64,000 nucleotides of DNA from Pseudomonas alloputida. Its GTDB lineage: Bacteria; Pseudomonadota; Gammaproteobacteria; Pseudomonadales; Pseudomonadaceae. The position numbers and the translations under genes are program-made. Location of the stretch: NCBI RefSeq assembly GCF_021283545.2, contig NZ_CP128540.1, positions 4,871,501 through 4,935,500 of the forward strand. The letters run 5' to 3'. The notes beneath the pieces were generated by a model. The model worked only from the letters and a program-made list of their open reading frames with translations, was not told the DNA's origin and searched no databases. The number at the start of each line of letters is the position of its first letter. Position 1 is the first letter of the stretch. Of the stretch, positions 7,721 through 17,615 are shown one piece after another.

Positions 7721-8431
7721 ATGACTTACCTGTTCAACCCGCCGGCCATCGTCAGCCTGCCGATCCGCGGCAGCGATGCGCGCTTCCCGGTCGGCCGGGT
7801 GTTCTGCCTCGGCCGCAACTACCCGTGGCCGGAATCCTACGGCGCGGCGCCGCAGGAGCCTGTGTTTTTCATGAAACCGGCAAGCAACGTGGTCGAGGCA
7901 CTGGGCGAACTGCCCTTCCCGCCGCAGACCGACGAGTTCTGCCATGAAATCGAGCTGGTCGCGGCCATCGCCAAAGGCGGCGCCAACATCGCCCGCGAGC
8001 ATGCCCTGGAGCACGTGTTCGGCTTTGCCGCCGGTCTGGACATGACCCGTCGCGATCATCAGCGCAAGGCCAAGGCCGAGGGCCTGCCGTGGGAAGCCGC
8101 CAAGGTATTCGAGGCTTCGGCACCGATGACCGCCATCGTCCCTGCCAGTGAATGCGACTGGCCGCTGGATACGTCGCTATGGCTGCAGGTCAATGGCCAG
8201 GAGCGCCAACGTGCACACCTCAGCCAGCAGACCTGGGCATTGGCTGAAGTGATCAGCAGGCTGTCTCGCCAACTGCCGCTGCGCCCGGGCGACCTGATCA
8301 TGACCGGCAGCCCGCCCGGCGTGGCACCGCTGAACCCGGGCGACACCCTTCACGCCGGCATCGATGGTATCGGCGAACTGCACCTGCACGTCGGTCCTCG
8401 CCCTGTCGGGCATACCGCCAACGCCGCCTGA
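7721..8431 (+). CDS. Fumarylacetoacetate hydrolase family protein
   Basis: A 236-residue protein starting at ATG 7721, directly after an AAGGAGG ribosome site; the open frame extends upstream into REP DNA and is not coding there. It contains the FAH signatures FCLGRNYPWPES, FFMKPASNVV, the metal-binding FCHEIELVAAI, GFAAGLDMTRRD and the C-terminal MTGSPPGVAPLNPGD. The length and N-terminus resemble fumarylpyruvate/maleylpyruvate hydrolases (NagK type). Related enzymes also cleave 2,4-diketo-3-deoxy sugar acids. It probably hydrolyses a C-C bond in a diketo acid made by the neighbouring SDR. Confidence 0.88.
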   Translation: MTYLFNPPAIVSLPIRGSDARFPVGRVFCLGRNYPWPESYGAAPQEPVFFMKPASNVVEALGELPFPPQTDEFCHEIELVAAIAKGGANIAREHALEHVFGFAAGLDMTRRDHQRKAKAEGLPWEAAKVFEASAPMTAIVPASECDWPLDTSLWLQVNGQERQRAHLSQQTWALAEVISRLSRQLPLRPGDLIMTGSPPGVAPLNPGDTLHAGIDGIGELHLHVGPRPVGHTANAA

Positions 8432-8449
8432 ACCTGTTGGAGCCTATCG

Positions 8450-9208
8450 ATGAGCCAAAACAAGAAAGTCGCGCTGGTCACCGGTGCTGGCAGTGGCATC
8501 GGCCGTGCCGTCGCCCTCGCCCTGCTCGAGGACAACTTCAGCCTGGTCCTCGCCGGGCGCCGCGCCGAACCGCTACAAGCCGTCGTCGAGCAAGCGCTAG
8601 CAGCGGGCGGTGAGGCCTTGGCCGTTCCCACTGACGTGCGCGATGAGCAAAGCGTCGCGCACTTGTTCGCCACCATCGAGGAGGTGCATGGCCGCCTCGA
8701 TGTGATGTTCAACAATGCCGGCATCAACGCCCCCGCTGTACCCGTCGACGAGCTGCCGTTGGAGAACTGGCGCAACGTCATCGCCACCAACGTCGATGGT
8801 GTATTCCTGTGCGCCCGCGCCGCCTTCGGCCTTATGCGTCGCCAGCAGCCGCAAGGCGGGCGGATCATCAACAACGGCTCGATCTCGGCGCACACCCCAC
8901 GCCCGTTCACCGCACCTTACACCGCCAGCAAGCATGCGGTGCTGGGCCTGACCAAGGCGCTGGCGCTGGATGGTCGGCCTTACCACATCGTGTGCAGCCA
9001 GGTGGACATCGGCAACGCCCTGACCGAGTTGTCCGAGCGCATGACCCGGGGGGTGCGCCAGGCCAATGGCGAGATCGCCGCCGAGCCGATGCTCGACGTG
9101 CGGCATGTGGCCGATGCGGTGCGCTACATAGCAGCGCTGCCGCTCGACGCCAACGTACTGAACATGACCGTGATGGCCAGCAACATGCCATTCGTTGGCC
9201 GTGGCTGA
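8450..9208 (+). CDS. Short-chain dehydrogenase/reductase
   Basis: A 252-residue Rossmann-fold enzyme. It has the cofactor motif [10 protein letters not shown] (residues 12-21), NNAG at about residue 88, catalytic Ser in GSIS and YTASK with the Tyr/Lys pair. It begins 18 bp after the hydrolase stop, with GGAG before the ATG. In non-phosphorylative sugar-acid pathways an SDR of this kind oxidises 2-keto-3-deoxy acids to the diketo acid that an FAH enzyme then cleaves. That role here is inferred from neighbours. Confidence 0.88.
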   Translation: MSQNKKVALVTGAGSGIGRAVALALLEDNFSLVLAGRRAEPLQAVVEQALAAGGEALAVPTDVRDEQSVAHLFATIEEVHGRLDVMFNNAGINAPAVPVDELPLENWRNVIATNVDGVFLCARAAFGLMRRQQPQGGRIINNGSISAHTPRPFTAPYTASKHAVLGLTKALALDGRPYHIVCSQVDIGNALTELSERMTRGVRQANGEIAAEPMLDVRHVADAVRYIAALPLDANVLNMTVMASNMPFVGRG

Positions 9209-9232
9209 TCCCTGTTTATGATGGAGTGACCG

Positions 9233-10183
9233 ATGAAACCAGAAGTCCTGCAACTGAGCCCTATCCTGATCCCGCAGATCCGTGAGCGCCTGGAACAGCT
9301 GTTCACCGTACACCGCTACTACGAACAGGCCGACAAGGAGGCCTACGTCAGCCAGCATGCTGGCAATATTCGCGGCGTGATCACCGGCGGCCACACCGGC
9401 ATCAGCCAGGCGCTGATGGCGCGCCTGCCCAACCTCGAAGTGATCGCCGTCAATGGCGTCGGCACCGACGCGGTAGACCTGGCCTATGCCCGTGATCGCG
9501 GCATCCAGGTGACGGCGACCATCGGTGCGCTCACCGAGGACGTCGCCGATCTTGCCATCGGCCTGCTGATCGGCTTGTGCCGGGGGATCTGCACCGGTGA
9601 CCGCTTCGTTCGCGCCGGCCGTTGGGCCACCAGCACCACGCCGCTGGCACCGCTGCCACTGGCCCGGCAGGTGTCGGGCATGCGCGTGGGCATCGTCGGC
9701 ATGGGCCGGGTCGGGCGGGCGGTAGCACAGCGGGCGGCAGCCTTCGGTTGCCCGATCCGCTACACCGATCTACAGGCACTGGATGTGCCCTACGGGTTCG
9801 AGGCAGATCTGCTGCAGTTGGCCAAGGACAGCGATGCGCTGATCCTCGCAGCGGCGGCTGACAAGGGCGAGGCGCTGATCAATCGCGACGTGCTTCAGGC
9901 GTTGGGCAGCGAGGGGTACCTGATCAACATCGCACGCGGCAAGCTGGTAGATGAGCCTGCGTTGATCGCCGCGCTGCAGGCTGGCGAGATCGGTGGCGCG
10001 GCGCTGGATGTGTTTGCCGATGAACCGCGAGCGCCCGAGGCGTTGTTCGAGCGCGAAGATGTAGTCCTGCAACCGCATCGCGCCAGTGCCACTGTACAGA
10101 CACGCACGCGCATGGGCGAGATGGTGGTGGCCAGCCTGGTGGATGTGTTTGCCGGGCGCACGCCGCAGGGGTTGGTTATCTAG
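9233..10183 (+). CDS. D-2-hydroxyacid dehydrogenase (glyoxylate/hydroxypyruvate reductase-like)
   Basis: A 316-residue NAD(P)-dependent dehydrogenase. The cofactor motif is VGIVGMGRVGRAVAQ (about residues 150-165). The catalytic Arg is in INIARGKLVDE, the Glu in DVFADEPRAPEALF and the His in LQPHRASATVQTR. It is last in the operon, 24 bp after the SDR, with GGAG before the start. It may reduce glyoxylate or hydroxypyruvate released by the upstream pathway, or oxidise a D-hydroxyacid product. A REP pair follows the stop. Confidence 0.88.
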   Translation: MKPEVLQLSPILIPQIRERLEQLFTVHRYYEQADKEAYVSQHAGNIRGVITGGHTGISQALMARLPNLEVIAVNGVGTDAVDLAYARDRGIQVTATIGALTEDVADLAIGLLIGLCRGICTGDRFVRAGRWATSTTPLAPLPLARQVSGMRVGIVGMGRVGRAVAQRAAAFGCPIRYTDLQALDVPYGFEADLLQLAKDSDALILAAAADKGEALINRDVLQALGSEGYLINIARGKLVDEPALIAALQAGEIGGAALDVFADEPRAPEALFEREDVVLQPHRASATVQTRTRMGEMVVASLVDVFAGRTPQGLVI

Positions 10184-10195
10184 TCGGCTTGTGCT

Positions 10196-10296
10196 GGCCT
10201 CTTCGCGGGCAAGCCCGCTCCCACAGGGTCGGCGCCGTATTACAAGGCGGTGCAGATTCCGTAGGAGCGGGCTTGCCCGCGAAGAGGCCGGCACAG
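10196..10296. repeat. REP pair
   Basis: Inverted REP elements (CCTCTTCGCGGGCAAGCCCG from about 10199, and its mirror GTAGGAGCGGGCTTGCCCGC at 10261) fill the gap between two convergent operons. They could act as a bidirectional transcription barrier. Confidence 0.9.
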
Positions 10297-10310
10297 GCAG
10301 CAAAGGGGTA

Positions 10311-10673
10311 TCAGGCCACCGCCAGCTCCACCGCCTCCCCCTTCAACCGCACCGGCCACACCCGCAACCTCTGCCCGGCATCCTCCAGACACTCCCCACT
10401 CAGCAGGCTGAAGTGCTGCTTGTAGAGCGGCGCTGCCACCACCAACTCACCTTGCACACTGCCCACCAGCCCACGACCGATGATATTGGCACCGGAGCGT
10501 GGGTCGCGGTTGTCCACCGCGTACAGCGGCTGGGCCTGCCCCGGCAGGTAGAACAACGCCACCTGGGCCCCATCGAGCCAAACCACGACGCCGGAGTCGG
10601 CCACCAGGTCTTGTGCCTGGCACACCGTCTGCCAGTTTTCTTGCGTGTTCACAGCAGCATTGGCCAGGTTCAT
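10311..10673 (-). CDS. nirD: Nitrite reductase [NAD(P)H] small subunit
   Basis: A 120-residue Rieske-like small subunit of assimilatory nitrite reductase. The start is ATG 10673, overlapping the nirB stop as ATGA; the open frame extends upstream inside nirB but is not used. Visible landmarks are VVVWLDGAQVALFYLP and NIIGRGLVGSVQGELVVAAP. As usual for NirD, the cluster-binding Cys/His pairs of true Rieske proteins are absent. It works with NirB to reduce nitrite to ammonium in the cytoplasm. Confidence 0.93.
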   Translation of the reverse strand: MNLANAAVNTQENWQTVCQAQDLVADSGVVVWLDGAQVALFYLPGQAQPLYAVDNRDPRSGANIIGRGLVGSVQGELVVAAPLYKQHFSLLSGECLEDAGQRLRVWPVRLKGEAVELAVA

Positions 10674-13225
10674 CAAACAGCCTCCTCGACAGTTGGGATC
10701 AGGTGCAGCGGTGCAGCGGGCCGGCGTTGTTCGCGTTCGCGCACGAAGTGCACGTCCGGGTCGGCGCGGCGATCGTTGACAAAGGTACGGAAGCGCTTGA
10801 GCTTCTCCGGGTCGTTGAGGGCATTGGCCCATTCGCATTCATACTGGTCGACCACATGCTGCATCTGGCTTTCCAGCTCGCTGGCCAGGCCCAGGCTGTC
10901 GTCGATGATCACCTGCTTCAGGTAGTCCAGCCCGCCTTCCAGGTTTTCGCGCCACACCGAGGTGCGCTGCAGCTTGTCGGCCGTGCGGATGTAGAACATC
11001 AGCACGCGGTCGATCAGGCGTACCAGGGCTTCGTCGTCCAGGTCGGTGGCGAACAGCTCGGCATGCCGCGGGCGCATGCCGCCGTTACCGCACACGTACA
11101 GGTTCCAGCCCTTGTCGGTGGCGATAACGCCGATGTCCTTGCTCTGCGCCTCGGCGCATTCACGGGTGCATCCCGATACCGCGAACTTGAGCTTGTGGGG
11201 GCTGCGCAGGCCCTTGTAGCGATCTTCCAGGCGCAGGGCCATGGCGACACTGTCCTGCACGCCGTAACGGCACCAGGTGCTGCCCACGCACGACTTTACC
11301 GTGCGGGTCGACTTGCCGTAGGCGTGGCCGGTTTCGAAACCGGCCTCGATCAGTTCGCCCCAGATCAGCGGCAGCTCGTGCAACTGGGCGCCGAACAGGT
11401 CGATGCGCTGGCCACCGGTGATCTTGGTGTACAGGTCGTATTTCTTGGCCACCTGGCCGATGACGATGAGCTTGTCGGGGGTTATTTCACCACCGGGAAT
11501 GCGCGGCACCACCGAATAGGTGCCGTTTTTCTGCATGTTGGCCATGAAGGTGTCGTTGGTGTCCTGCAGCGGCACCAACGCCGGGTCCATGATCGGCTGG
11601 TTCCAGCACGAGGCGAGAATGTTGCCCACCGCCGGCTTGCAGATGTCACACCCCAGATGGCCCTTGCCATGGCGCTCGAGCAGTTCGCTGAAAGTGCGGA
11701 TACCCTCCACCCGCACCAACCCGTACAGCTCCTGCCGGGTGTAGGCAAAGTGCTCGCACAGGCTCTTGTCCACCGCCACGCCGCGGGCCGTCAGTTCGTG
11801 CTCGAAGACTTGCTTGAGCAGGGCCGCGCAACCACCGCAGCCGGTCGCGGCCTTGGTGCAGCCCTTGACCGCAGCGAGGTCGCTGCAGCCGCTGTCGATC
11901 GCGGCGCACACCGCCCCCTTGCTGACGTTGTGGCAGGAGCAGATGGTCGCGCTGTCGGGCAGCGCATCGGCGCCCAGGGCCGGCGCACCACCGCCTTGCG
12001 GCAAGATCAGCGCTGCCGGGTCGGCCGGCAGGGCGATGCCGTTCTGGGCGTACTGCAACAGGGTGTCGTAATAGCTGTTGTCGCCGACCAGCACCGCGCC
12101 GAGCACGTGCTTGCCGCTGGCATCCACCACCAAACGGCGGTAAGCGCTGTTGGCTTCATCGATGAAGCGATAGCTGCGCGCGCCCGGCGTGGCACCGTGG
12201 GCATCGCCGATCGAACCGACATCCACACCCAGCAGCTTGAGCTTGGTCGACATGTCGGCGCCGGTGAACGCCACCGCCGCCTCGCCCATCAGCAGCCCGG
12301 CCAGGTTGCGCGCCATGCTGTAGCCCGGGGCGACCAGGCCGAACACGCTGCCGTTCCACGAGGCGCACTCGCCGATGGCGAAGATGCGGGGGTCGCTGCT
12401 GCGGCAGTGGTTATCGATGACCACGCCACCGCGCGCGGCGATGTCCAGGCCGCAACCCCGGCCCAGTGCATCCTGTGGGCGGATACCGGCGGAGAACACG
12501 ATCAGGTCGGTTTCCAGGTGCTCACCGCCGTCGAAGTTCATGCGGTAGCGGTAGGTTTCACCGGCACTGACCGACTGGGTGGCGCGCGACAGGTGCACCC
12601 CCACACCTAGCGCTTCGATCTGCGCCTTCAACGCGGCACCGCCCTCGCCGTCCAGCTGTACCGGCATCAGCCGTGGGGCGAATTCCACCACGTGAGCTTC
12701 CAGCCCCAGCGACTTGAGGGCGTTGGCCGCTTCCAGGCCAAGCAGGCCGCCGCCGACCACCACCCCTCGGCGGGCACCGGCTGCGGCAGCACGAATGCCA
12801 TCGAGGTCGTCCAGGGTGCGGTAGACCAGGCGGGCATTGCCGCTGGAGCCTTCGATCGGCGGCACGAAGGGATAGGAGCCGGTGGCCAGCACCAGTTGGT
12901 CGTAGCCATAGCGACCTGCGGCAGTGACGACTTCGCGGCGCTCGCGGTCGATCTCCAGCACGGCCTCACCCAGGTGCAGGTGCACGCCATTGGCCTCGTA
13001 GAAATCGTGCTCACACAGGGCCAGGGTTTCGGCACAGCTGCCGCCGAAGTATTCGGACAGGTGCACGCGGTCATACGCGCGTTGGCGCTCTTCGCCGAAT
13101 ACCCGCACCTCGAAGCGCTGCAGGGCGCCGCGACTGACCAGTTGTTCGACGCAATGGTGGCCGACCATGCCGTTGCCGACGATGACCAGTCGCTCTCGTT
13201 GCCCGCTGCTCGCTGTTGCCTTCAT
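10673..13225 (-). CDS. nirB: Nitrite reductase [NAD(P)H] large subunit
   Basis: An 850-residue siroheme enzyme reducing nitrite to ammonium. I place the start at ATG 13225, with GAGG 8 bases upstream; a TTG at 13243 is also in frame. Domains in order are an NAD/FAD reductase (LVIVGNGMVGHHCVE; VVVGGGLLGLEAANAL; VFSAGIRPQDALG), BFD-like [2Fe-2S] regions (ATICSCHNVSKGAVCAAIDS; KAATGCGGC), and a sulfite/nitrite reductase core whose [4Fe-4S]-siroheme cysteines are seen in SCVGSTWCRYG and AVSGCTRECAEAQ. Its leader carries a sigma-54 promoter, a hexaloop hairpin and a terminator. Confidence 0.96.
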   Translation of the reverse strand: MKATASSGQRERLVIVGNGMVGHHCVEQLVSRGALQRFEVRVFGEERQRAYDRVHLSEYFGGSCAETLALCEHDFYEANGVHLHLGEAVLEIDRERREVVTAAGRYGYDQLVLATGSYPFVPPIEGSSGNARLVYRTLDDLDGIRAAAAGARRGVVVGGGLLGLEAANALKSLGLEAHVVEFAPRLMPVQLDGEGGAALKAQIEALGVGVHLSRATQSVSAGETYRYRMNFDGGEHLETDLIVFSAGIRPQDALGRGCGLDIAARGGVVIDNHCRSSDPRIFAIGECASWNGSVFGLVAPGYSMARNLAGLLMGEAAVAFTGADMSTKLKLLGVDVGSIGDAHGATPGARSYRFIDEANSAYRRLVVDASGKHVLGAVLVGDNSYYDTLLQYAQNGIALPADPAALILPQGGGAPALGADALPDSATICSCHNVSKGAVCAAIDSGCSDLAAVKGCTKAATGCGGCAALLKQVFEHELTARGVAVDKSLCEHFAYTRQELYGLVRVEGIRTFSELLERHGKGHLGCDICKPAVGNILASCWNQPIMDPALVPLQDTNDTFMANMQKNGTYSVVPRIPGGEITPDKLIVIGQVAKKYDLYTKITGGQRIDLFGAQLHELPLIWGELIEAGFETGHAYGKSTRTVKSCVGSTWCRYGVQDSVAMALRLEDRYKGLRSPHKLKFAVSGCTRECAEAQSKDIGVIATDKGWNLYVCGNGGMRPRHAELFATDLDDEALVRLIDRVLMFYIRTADKLQRTSVWRENLEGGLDYLKQVIIDDSLGLASELESQMQHVVDQYECEWANALNDPEKLKRFRTFVNDRRADPDVHFVREREQRRPAAPLHLIPTVEEAV

Positions 13226-13241
13226 AAGCCGATCCTCGATC

Positions 13242-13277
13242 AAAAAAAAAGCGCCTGGAGCCGAAGCTCCAGGCGCC
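13242..13277 (-). terminator. Leader terminator (attenuator) of nirB
   Basis: On the minus strand GCGCCTGGAGC and GCTCCAGGCGC form an 11-bp stem with a UUCG loop, followed by nine T residues. It ends only 17 bases before the nirB ATG and lies downstream of the sigma-54 promoter, so it would stop nirB transcription unless antiterminated. It could also end read-through from nasA. Confidence 0.85.
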
Positions 13278-13310
13278 TTTGCCTGTATTCATCACGGTAG
13301 GGGGCCCGGT

Positions 13311-13326
13311 TGATCGCCGTTGATCA
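13311..13326 (-). ncRNA. ANTAR-type antitermination hairpin in the nirB leader
   Basis: The minus-strand RNA TGATC-AACGGC-GATCA forms a 5-bp stem with a six-base loop that has A at position 1 and G at position 4. This is the hexaloop signature bound by ANTAR antiterminators such as NasR, NasT and EutV. It lies about 15 bases from the predicted start of transcription and ahead of the leader terminator. A second hexaloop hairpin is not obvious. Confidence 0.6.
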
Positions 13327-13350
13327 GTGGGCTTTGTTGTATCCGAGGTT

Positions 13351-13368
13351 AAGCAGGGAGCGTGCCAA
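13351..13368 (-). promoter_or_regulatory. Sigma-54 promoter of nirBD
   Basis: The minus strand reads TTGGCACGCTCCCTGCTT, matching TGGCACG-N4-TTGC with GG and GC separated by exactly ten bases. It would start a leader of about 115 nt before nirB. Sigma-54 use implies activation by NtrC under nitrogen limitation. Confidence 0.85.
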
Positions 13369-13401
13369 TCGGGTTGCGTGGGTTGCCTGGGTTGCCTGTG
13401 T

Positions 13402-13432
13402 CGGCCTCTTCGCGGGTAAACCCGCTCCTACA
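13402..13432. repeat. Single REP element
   Basis: CCTCTTCGCGGGTAAACCCG followed by CTCCTAC, between the nasA stop and the nirB promoter. Confidence 0.85.
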
Positions 13433-13495
13433 CTTGCGCTGGGCCCGCCCAGCCAATGCACATTCAAGGTGCACAACACCCCATCTTGGAGCACT

Positions 13496-16400
13496 TCAGT
13501 ACACATCGCGCCGATAACGCCTGGCCTTGCTCAAGCCTTCGACATAAGCCGCAGCCGCCGCCGCATCCATCCGGCCATGCTCGGCGACAATCACCCGCAA
13601 CGCCGCATCCACATCCCTGGCCATGCGCTGCGCATCGCCACACACATAGAAATACGCCCCCGCCTCCAGCCATTGCCACAACAGCGCACCCTGCTCGAGC
13701 ATGCGCTGCTGCACATAGATCTTCTCGACCTGGTCCCGCGAGAACGCCGTGTCCAGCCGCAGGTGCCCCGCCGCTTGCCAGGCCTGCAACTGCTCCTGGT
13801 AATAGAAATCGGTCGCTGCGTACTGCTCGCCGAAGAACAGCCAGTTGTCGCCTTTTGCCCCCCGTGCCTCTCGCTCCTCGAGAAACGCACGGAACGGTGC
13901 AATGCCAGTACCAGGGCCCACCATGATCACCGGCACGCTGTCGTCCTCGGGCAAGCGAAAGTGCTTCGACACCTGCGGGAAGATCGCCACCTTTTGCACC
14001 TGCGCACGGTCGGCAAGGAAACTTGAGCACACGCCTTTACGTTCGCCATAACGCACCGTCGATACCGTCAGATGCACCTGGCCTGGGTGCGCCAGCGGGC
14101 TGGAACTGATCGAATAGAGCCGCGGCTGCAATGGTTTGAGCAGTTCCAGCCAGCTGGCCAGCGGCAACTGCTGGGGGAAGGCGCGCAGCACATCGACCAA
14201 CTGCCGGCCCCACAGCCAATCTTGCAGCTCGGCCTTGCATTCAGGCTGCAGCAAGCGCTGCAGGTCAGGCGCGTTGCTGGCAAATGCCTGCAGTTGTTGC
14301 GCAGTGACCTTGGCAATTTCCAGGTGTGCTCGCAGGGCTTCGGCCAATGGCATGGTGCTATGACCTTTAAGCTCGACCATAGCCTGGCCATCGAGCTGCA
14401 TCAGCGTCAGCAGCTCTTCCACCAGGGCCGGGCAGTTGCGCGGCCATACGCCCAGGGCATCGCCGGCAGCGTAACTGAAGCCGCTGCCGCCCAGATCGAA
14501 GACCAGCTGGCGGGTTTCCTTGCTGGCGCCGGGGCCATTGAGCAGGCGGTTTTCCAGTACGGTGGCCATCCAGGGTTGCTGCTTGCTGAAGGCCGATACG
14601 GGTGCAGGTTCACTCGCCGGAGATGGCGCCGCGGCAGTGCCCAGTGCAGGCAATAACGCTTCGAGCCAGCCAGCAAAGGCTTCGTCGAAGTCGGGCTCGC
14701 AGTCCACCCGCGCCAGCAGGCGATGCCCTCCCAGCTCGGCCAGGCGCTGGTCGAGCTTGCGGCCAAAACCGCAGAACTGGTCGTAACTGGAGTCGCCCAG
14801 GGCCAGTACGGCATAGGGCAGCCCGGCGCAGTGAGCGCCCTCCTCGCCCTGCAAAGCCTGCCAGAAGGCCGCGCCGCTGTCGGGCGCGTCGCCATCGCCA
14901 AAGGTGCTGGCGATCAACACCACACTGGCAGCACCCTGCAGCTGGCTTGGGCTGACCGCCTCCAGGCAGCTGAGTTGCACATTCAGACCGGCACCGCGCA
15001 GGCGCGCGGCACAGCGTTCCGCCAGCTGCTCACCATTGCCGGTCTGCGAGGCCCACAGCACCTGATGCCATGGCGCGGCCTGTGCCGCGATGGGTGCAGT
15101 TGCAGGCTGGGCGAACAGCCCGGCCAGCAAGCCGTCGACAAACAAACGACGGCTGGCAGCCAGCGGCGCACTGGCCGGCAGGCGGGGTACGCCCTCGGCG
15201 CGGGCCTGGTCCAGGCCCAGCAGGAAACCTTGCAGGTAATGACGCTCTTCTTCGGCCAGCACCGGAACCGGCAAGGTGTGCAGGCCAAGCAGACGGGACA
15301 GGGTGGCGGTCGGCATGCGGACAGGCTCTACAGTGGCAGTGTTCAGATCAAGGGCGTCGATGCGCTCGCCTGCGACCCGCTCCGGGGCTACGGCGCAGTG
15401 CTTGAAGGCAGGCTGCAGCGACAGCGGGTCGACCGCATCGCAGGTCGCGGCATTGATCGCCAATTGCTCGCCGATCAGGTCGTTCCAGTGAAACGGCGCA
15501 AAGCAGTTGCCCGGCATGACCCGGTCACTGATGCGCGCCGGCAACACGGCCTGCCCCCGGCGCGAGCGAACGGCCACCTGGTCCTTTTCAGCGACACCCA
15601 GCCGGGCGGCATCCTCGGGGTGAATCTCAAGGTAGGGGCCGGGCTCCAGTTTGTTCAGCGCCGGCACCTTGCCGGTCTTGGTCAACGTGTGCCACTGGTG
15701 CTGCACGCGACCGGTATTCAGCACCATGGGGTAGTCATCGTCCGGCACTTCCGCTGCCGGCAACCAGGGCCGGGCAAAGAAGTGCGCCTTGCCGCTGGCG
15801 GTGGGAAAGGCCAGTGCCGGCCGCCTACCTCGGGCATCGAGCAGGAGCGCCTGGCTGCTGCCGTCGTTGAGGTAGCGCAGCGGGCTACGATGCTGCTCGC
15901 TGCCCGGTGCACAAGGCCACTGGCGCGGCTGTGTCCGCAATTCGGCATAGCCGATACCGCGCAGGTCATAACCGGTTGAGGGGTTGTGGAAGCGGCGTAT
16001 TTCCTCATACACCGCTTCGGCATTGGGGTAGTCGAAGGCGTCGGCATAGCCCATGGCACACGCCACGCGGGCAATGATCTGCCAGTCCGGCAAGCTTTGC
16101 CCGGGGGGCTCGACAGCGCGTGGCATCAGGGTCAGGTTGCGCTCGCTGTTGATCATCACACCCTCGCCTTCGGCCCACAGCGCGGCCGGCAGCAGGATGT
16201 CGGCGTAACGGTTGGTTTCGGTGTCGAGGAAGGCGTCCTGGGTAATGACCAGTTCGGCCTTGCGCAGGCCGTCGATCACTTGCTGACGGTTGGCGACACT
16301 GGCCACCGGGTTGCTGCAGATGACCCAGCAGGCTTTCACTTCACCGGCTTTCATCTGCCCGAACAGCGCCACCGTACCCTCGCCCCCCTCGCTGCGCAGG

Positions 16401-17521
16401 CTGCCGGGTGGCAGTTGCCACTGCCGTTCGACGAACGCGCGGTCATCTTCCACCAAGGCTGAGCGCTGGCCTGGCAAGCCGGGCCCCATGTAGCCCATGT
16501 CGCGGCCGCCCATGGCATTGGGTTGGCCGGTCAGCGAGAACGGGCCGCTACCGGGGCGGCAGATGGCACCCGTGGCCAAGTGCAGGTTACAGATGGCGTT
16601 GCTGTGCCAGGTGCCGTGAATGCTCTGGTTCAAGCCCATGGTCCAGCAGCTCATCCAGTTGTTGGCGCTGCCGATCCATTCGGCGGCCTTGATGATATCG
16701 GCCTCGGCCAGCCCGGTGATGGCGGCGACGCGCTCGGGGGTATAGTCGTCGAGGAAGGCCGGCATTTCGTCCCAGCCTTCGGTGTGGCGGGCGATGAAAT
16801 CGGGGTTGGTGTGGCCGTTGCGATGCAGCAGGTGCAAAAGGCCGTTGAGCAAGGCCATGTCACTGCCGGGGCGCACCTGCAGAAACAGGTCGGCCTTGTC
16901 GGCGGTTGCGCTGCGCCGCGGGTCGACGACGATCAGCTTCGCACCGGCCTTGACCCGATCAAGCAGGCGCAGGAACAGGATCGGGTGGCAGTCGGCCATG
17001 TTGGCGCCGATCACCAGAAATACGTCGGCGTGCTCGAAGTCCTGGTAACTGCCAGGTGGGCCATCGGCGCCAAGCGACAGCTTGTAGCCACTGCTGGCGC
17101 TGGCCATGCACAGGCGCGAGTTGGACTCGATGTGGCGCGTACGGATAAAGCCCTTGGCCAACTTGTTGGCCAGGTACTGGGCCTCCAGCGACATTTGCCC
17201 GGACACGTACAGCGCCACGGCATCCGGGCCGTGCTGGTCGATGATGCCGCGCAGACGCTCGGCGGTGGCAGCGATGGCCTGGTCCATGCTGGTGCGCACT
17301 GGCGGCTGGCTGCGTTGCTGGCGCAGGTAGGCGTCGGCCATGCGCCCGCTGGCACTCAGTGGCTGGTGTGCGGTGAGGCCTTTGGTGCATAAGCGGCCAA
17401 AGTTGCTCGGGTGCAGCTTGTCGCCGCTGATCTTGCCGACCTTGCCATCGGCAACGCTCATGACGATGCCGCAGCCCACGCCGCAGTAGGGGCAGACGCT
17501 GCGTACTTCGCTGTTGGCCAT
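13496..17521 (-). CDS. nasA: Assimilatory nitrate reductase fused to CysJ-like diflavin reductase
   Basis: A 1341-residue protein starting at ATG 17521, preceded by AGGAG; an in-frame ATG at 17569 lies inside the leader terminator and is rejected. Residues 1-700 are a molybdopterin oxidoreductase with an N-terminal [4Fe-4S] motif ([10 protein letters not shown], then GRLCTKG) and an MGD-binding C-terminal domain ([20 protein letters not shown]). From about residue 805 there is a flavodoxin ([28 protein letters not shown]). An FAD/NADPH-binding reductase follows ([50 protein letters not shown]). The protein should carry electrons from NADPH to nitrate in one chain. It is related to fused nitrate/sulfite reductase proteins known in Pseudomonas. 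Confidence 0.93.
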   Translation of the reverse strand: MANSEVRSVCPYCGVGCGIVMSVADGKVGKISGDKLHPSNFGRLCTKGLTAHQPLSASGRMADAYLRQQRSQPPVRTSMDQAIAATAERLRGIIDQHGPDAVALYVSGQMSLEAQYLANKLAKGFIRTRHIESNSRLCMASASSGYKLSLGADGPPGSYQDFEHADVFLVIGANMADCHPILFLRLLDRVKAGAKLIVVDPRRSATADKADLFLQVRPGSDMALLNGLLHLLHRNGHTNPDFIARHTEGWDEMPAFLDDYTPERVAAITGLAEADIIKAAEWIGSANNWMSCWTMGLNQSIHGTWHSNAICNLHLATGAICRPGSGPFSLTGQPNAMGGRDMGYMGPGLPGQRSALVEDDRAFVERQWQLPPGSLRSEGGEGTVALFGQMKAGEVKACWVICSNPVASVANRQQVIDGLRKAELVITQDAFLDTETNRYADILLPAALWAEGEGVMINSERNLTLMPRAVEPPGQSLPDWQIIARVACAMGYADAFDYPNAEAVYEEIRRFHNPSTGYDLRGIGYAELRTQPRQWPCAPGSEQHRSPLRYLNDGSSQALLLDARGRRPALAFPTASGKAHFFARPWLPAAEVPDDDYPMVLNTGRVQHQWHTLTKTGKVPALNKLEPGPYLEIHPEDAARLGVAEKDQVAVRSRRGQAVLPARISDRVMPGNCFAPFHWNDLIGEQLAINAATCDAVDPLSLQPAFKHCAVAPERVAGERIDALDLNTATVEPVRMPTATLSRLLGLHTLPVPVLAEEERHYLQGFLLGLDQARAEGVPRLPASAPLAASRRLFVDGLLAGLFAQPATAPIAAQAAPWHQVLWASQTGNGEQLAERCAARLRGAGLNVQLSCLEAVSPSQLQGAASVVLIASTFGDGDAPDSGAAFWQALQGEEGAHCAGLPYAVLALGDSSYDQFCGFGRKLDQRLAELGGHRLLARVDCEPDFDEAFAGWLEALLPALGTAAAPSPASEPAPVSAFSKQQPWMATVLENRLLNGPGASKETRQLVFDLGGSGFSYAAGDALGVWPRNCPALVEELLTLMQLDGQAMVELKGHSTMPLAEALRAHLEIAKVTAQQLQAFASNAPDLQRLLQPECKAELQDWLWGRQLVDVLRAFPQQLPLASWLELLKPLQPRLYSISSSPLAHPGQVHLTVSTVRYGERKGVCSSFLADRAQVQKVAIFPQVSKHFRLPEDDSVPVIMVGPGTGIAPFRAFLEEREARGAKGDNWLFFGEQYAATDFYYQEQLQAWQAAGHLRLDTAFSRDQVEKIYVQQRMLEQGALLWQWLEAGAYFYVCGDAQRMARDVDAALRVIVAEHGRMDAAAAAAYVEGLSKARRYRRDVY

Positions 17522-17544
17522 GGGCGGGCTCCTGTGGAAAACGC

Positions 17545-17597
17545 AAAAAGGCGCCGGCTGCCCCGGCATGCTGATGCAAGCGGGGCAACACGGCGCC
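17545..17597 (-). terminator. Leader terminator (attenuator) of nasA
   Basis: On the minus strand an outer stem GGCGCCG/CGGCGCC and an inner stem TGCCCCG/CGGGGCA enclose a 15-base loop and are followed by five T residues. It lies 24 bases before the nasA ATG and downstream of the sigma-54 promoter. Confidence 0.85.
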
Positions 17598-17615
17598 TTT
17601 GTCGTGAAGTGGTGA

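Noticed and set aside
10499..12610. 703-codon plus-strand open frame opposite nirB
   Set aside because: Shadow of nirB third-position GC; no ribosome site or domain.
13242..13277. Hairpin read simply as the nasA terminator
   Set aside because: It lies 220 bp past nasA, downstream of a sigma-54 promoter and 17 bases before the nirB ATG, so a nirB attenuator is the better reading, though it may also stop nasA read-through.
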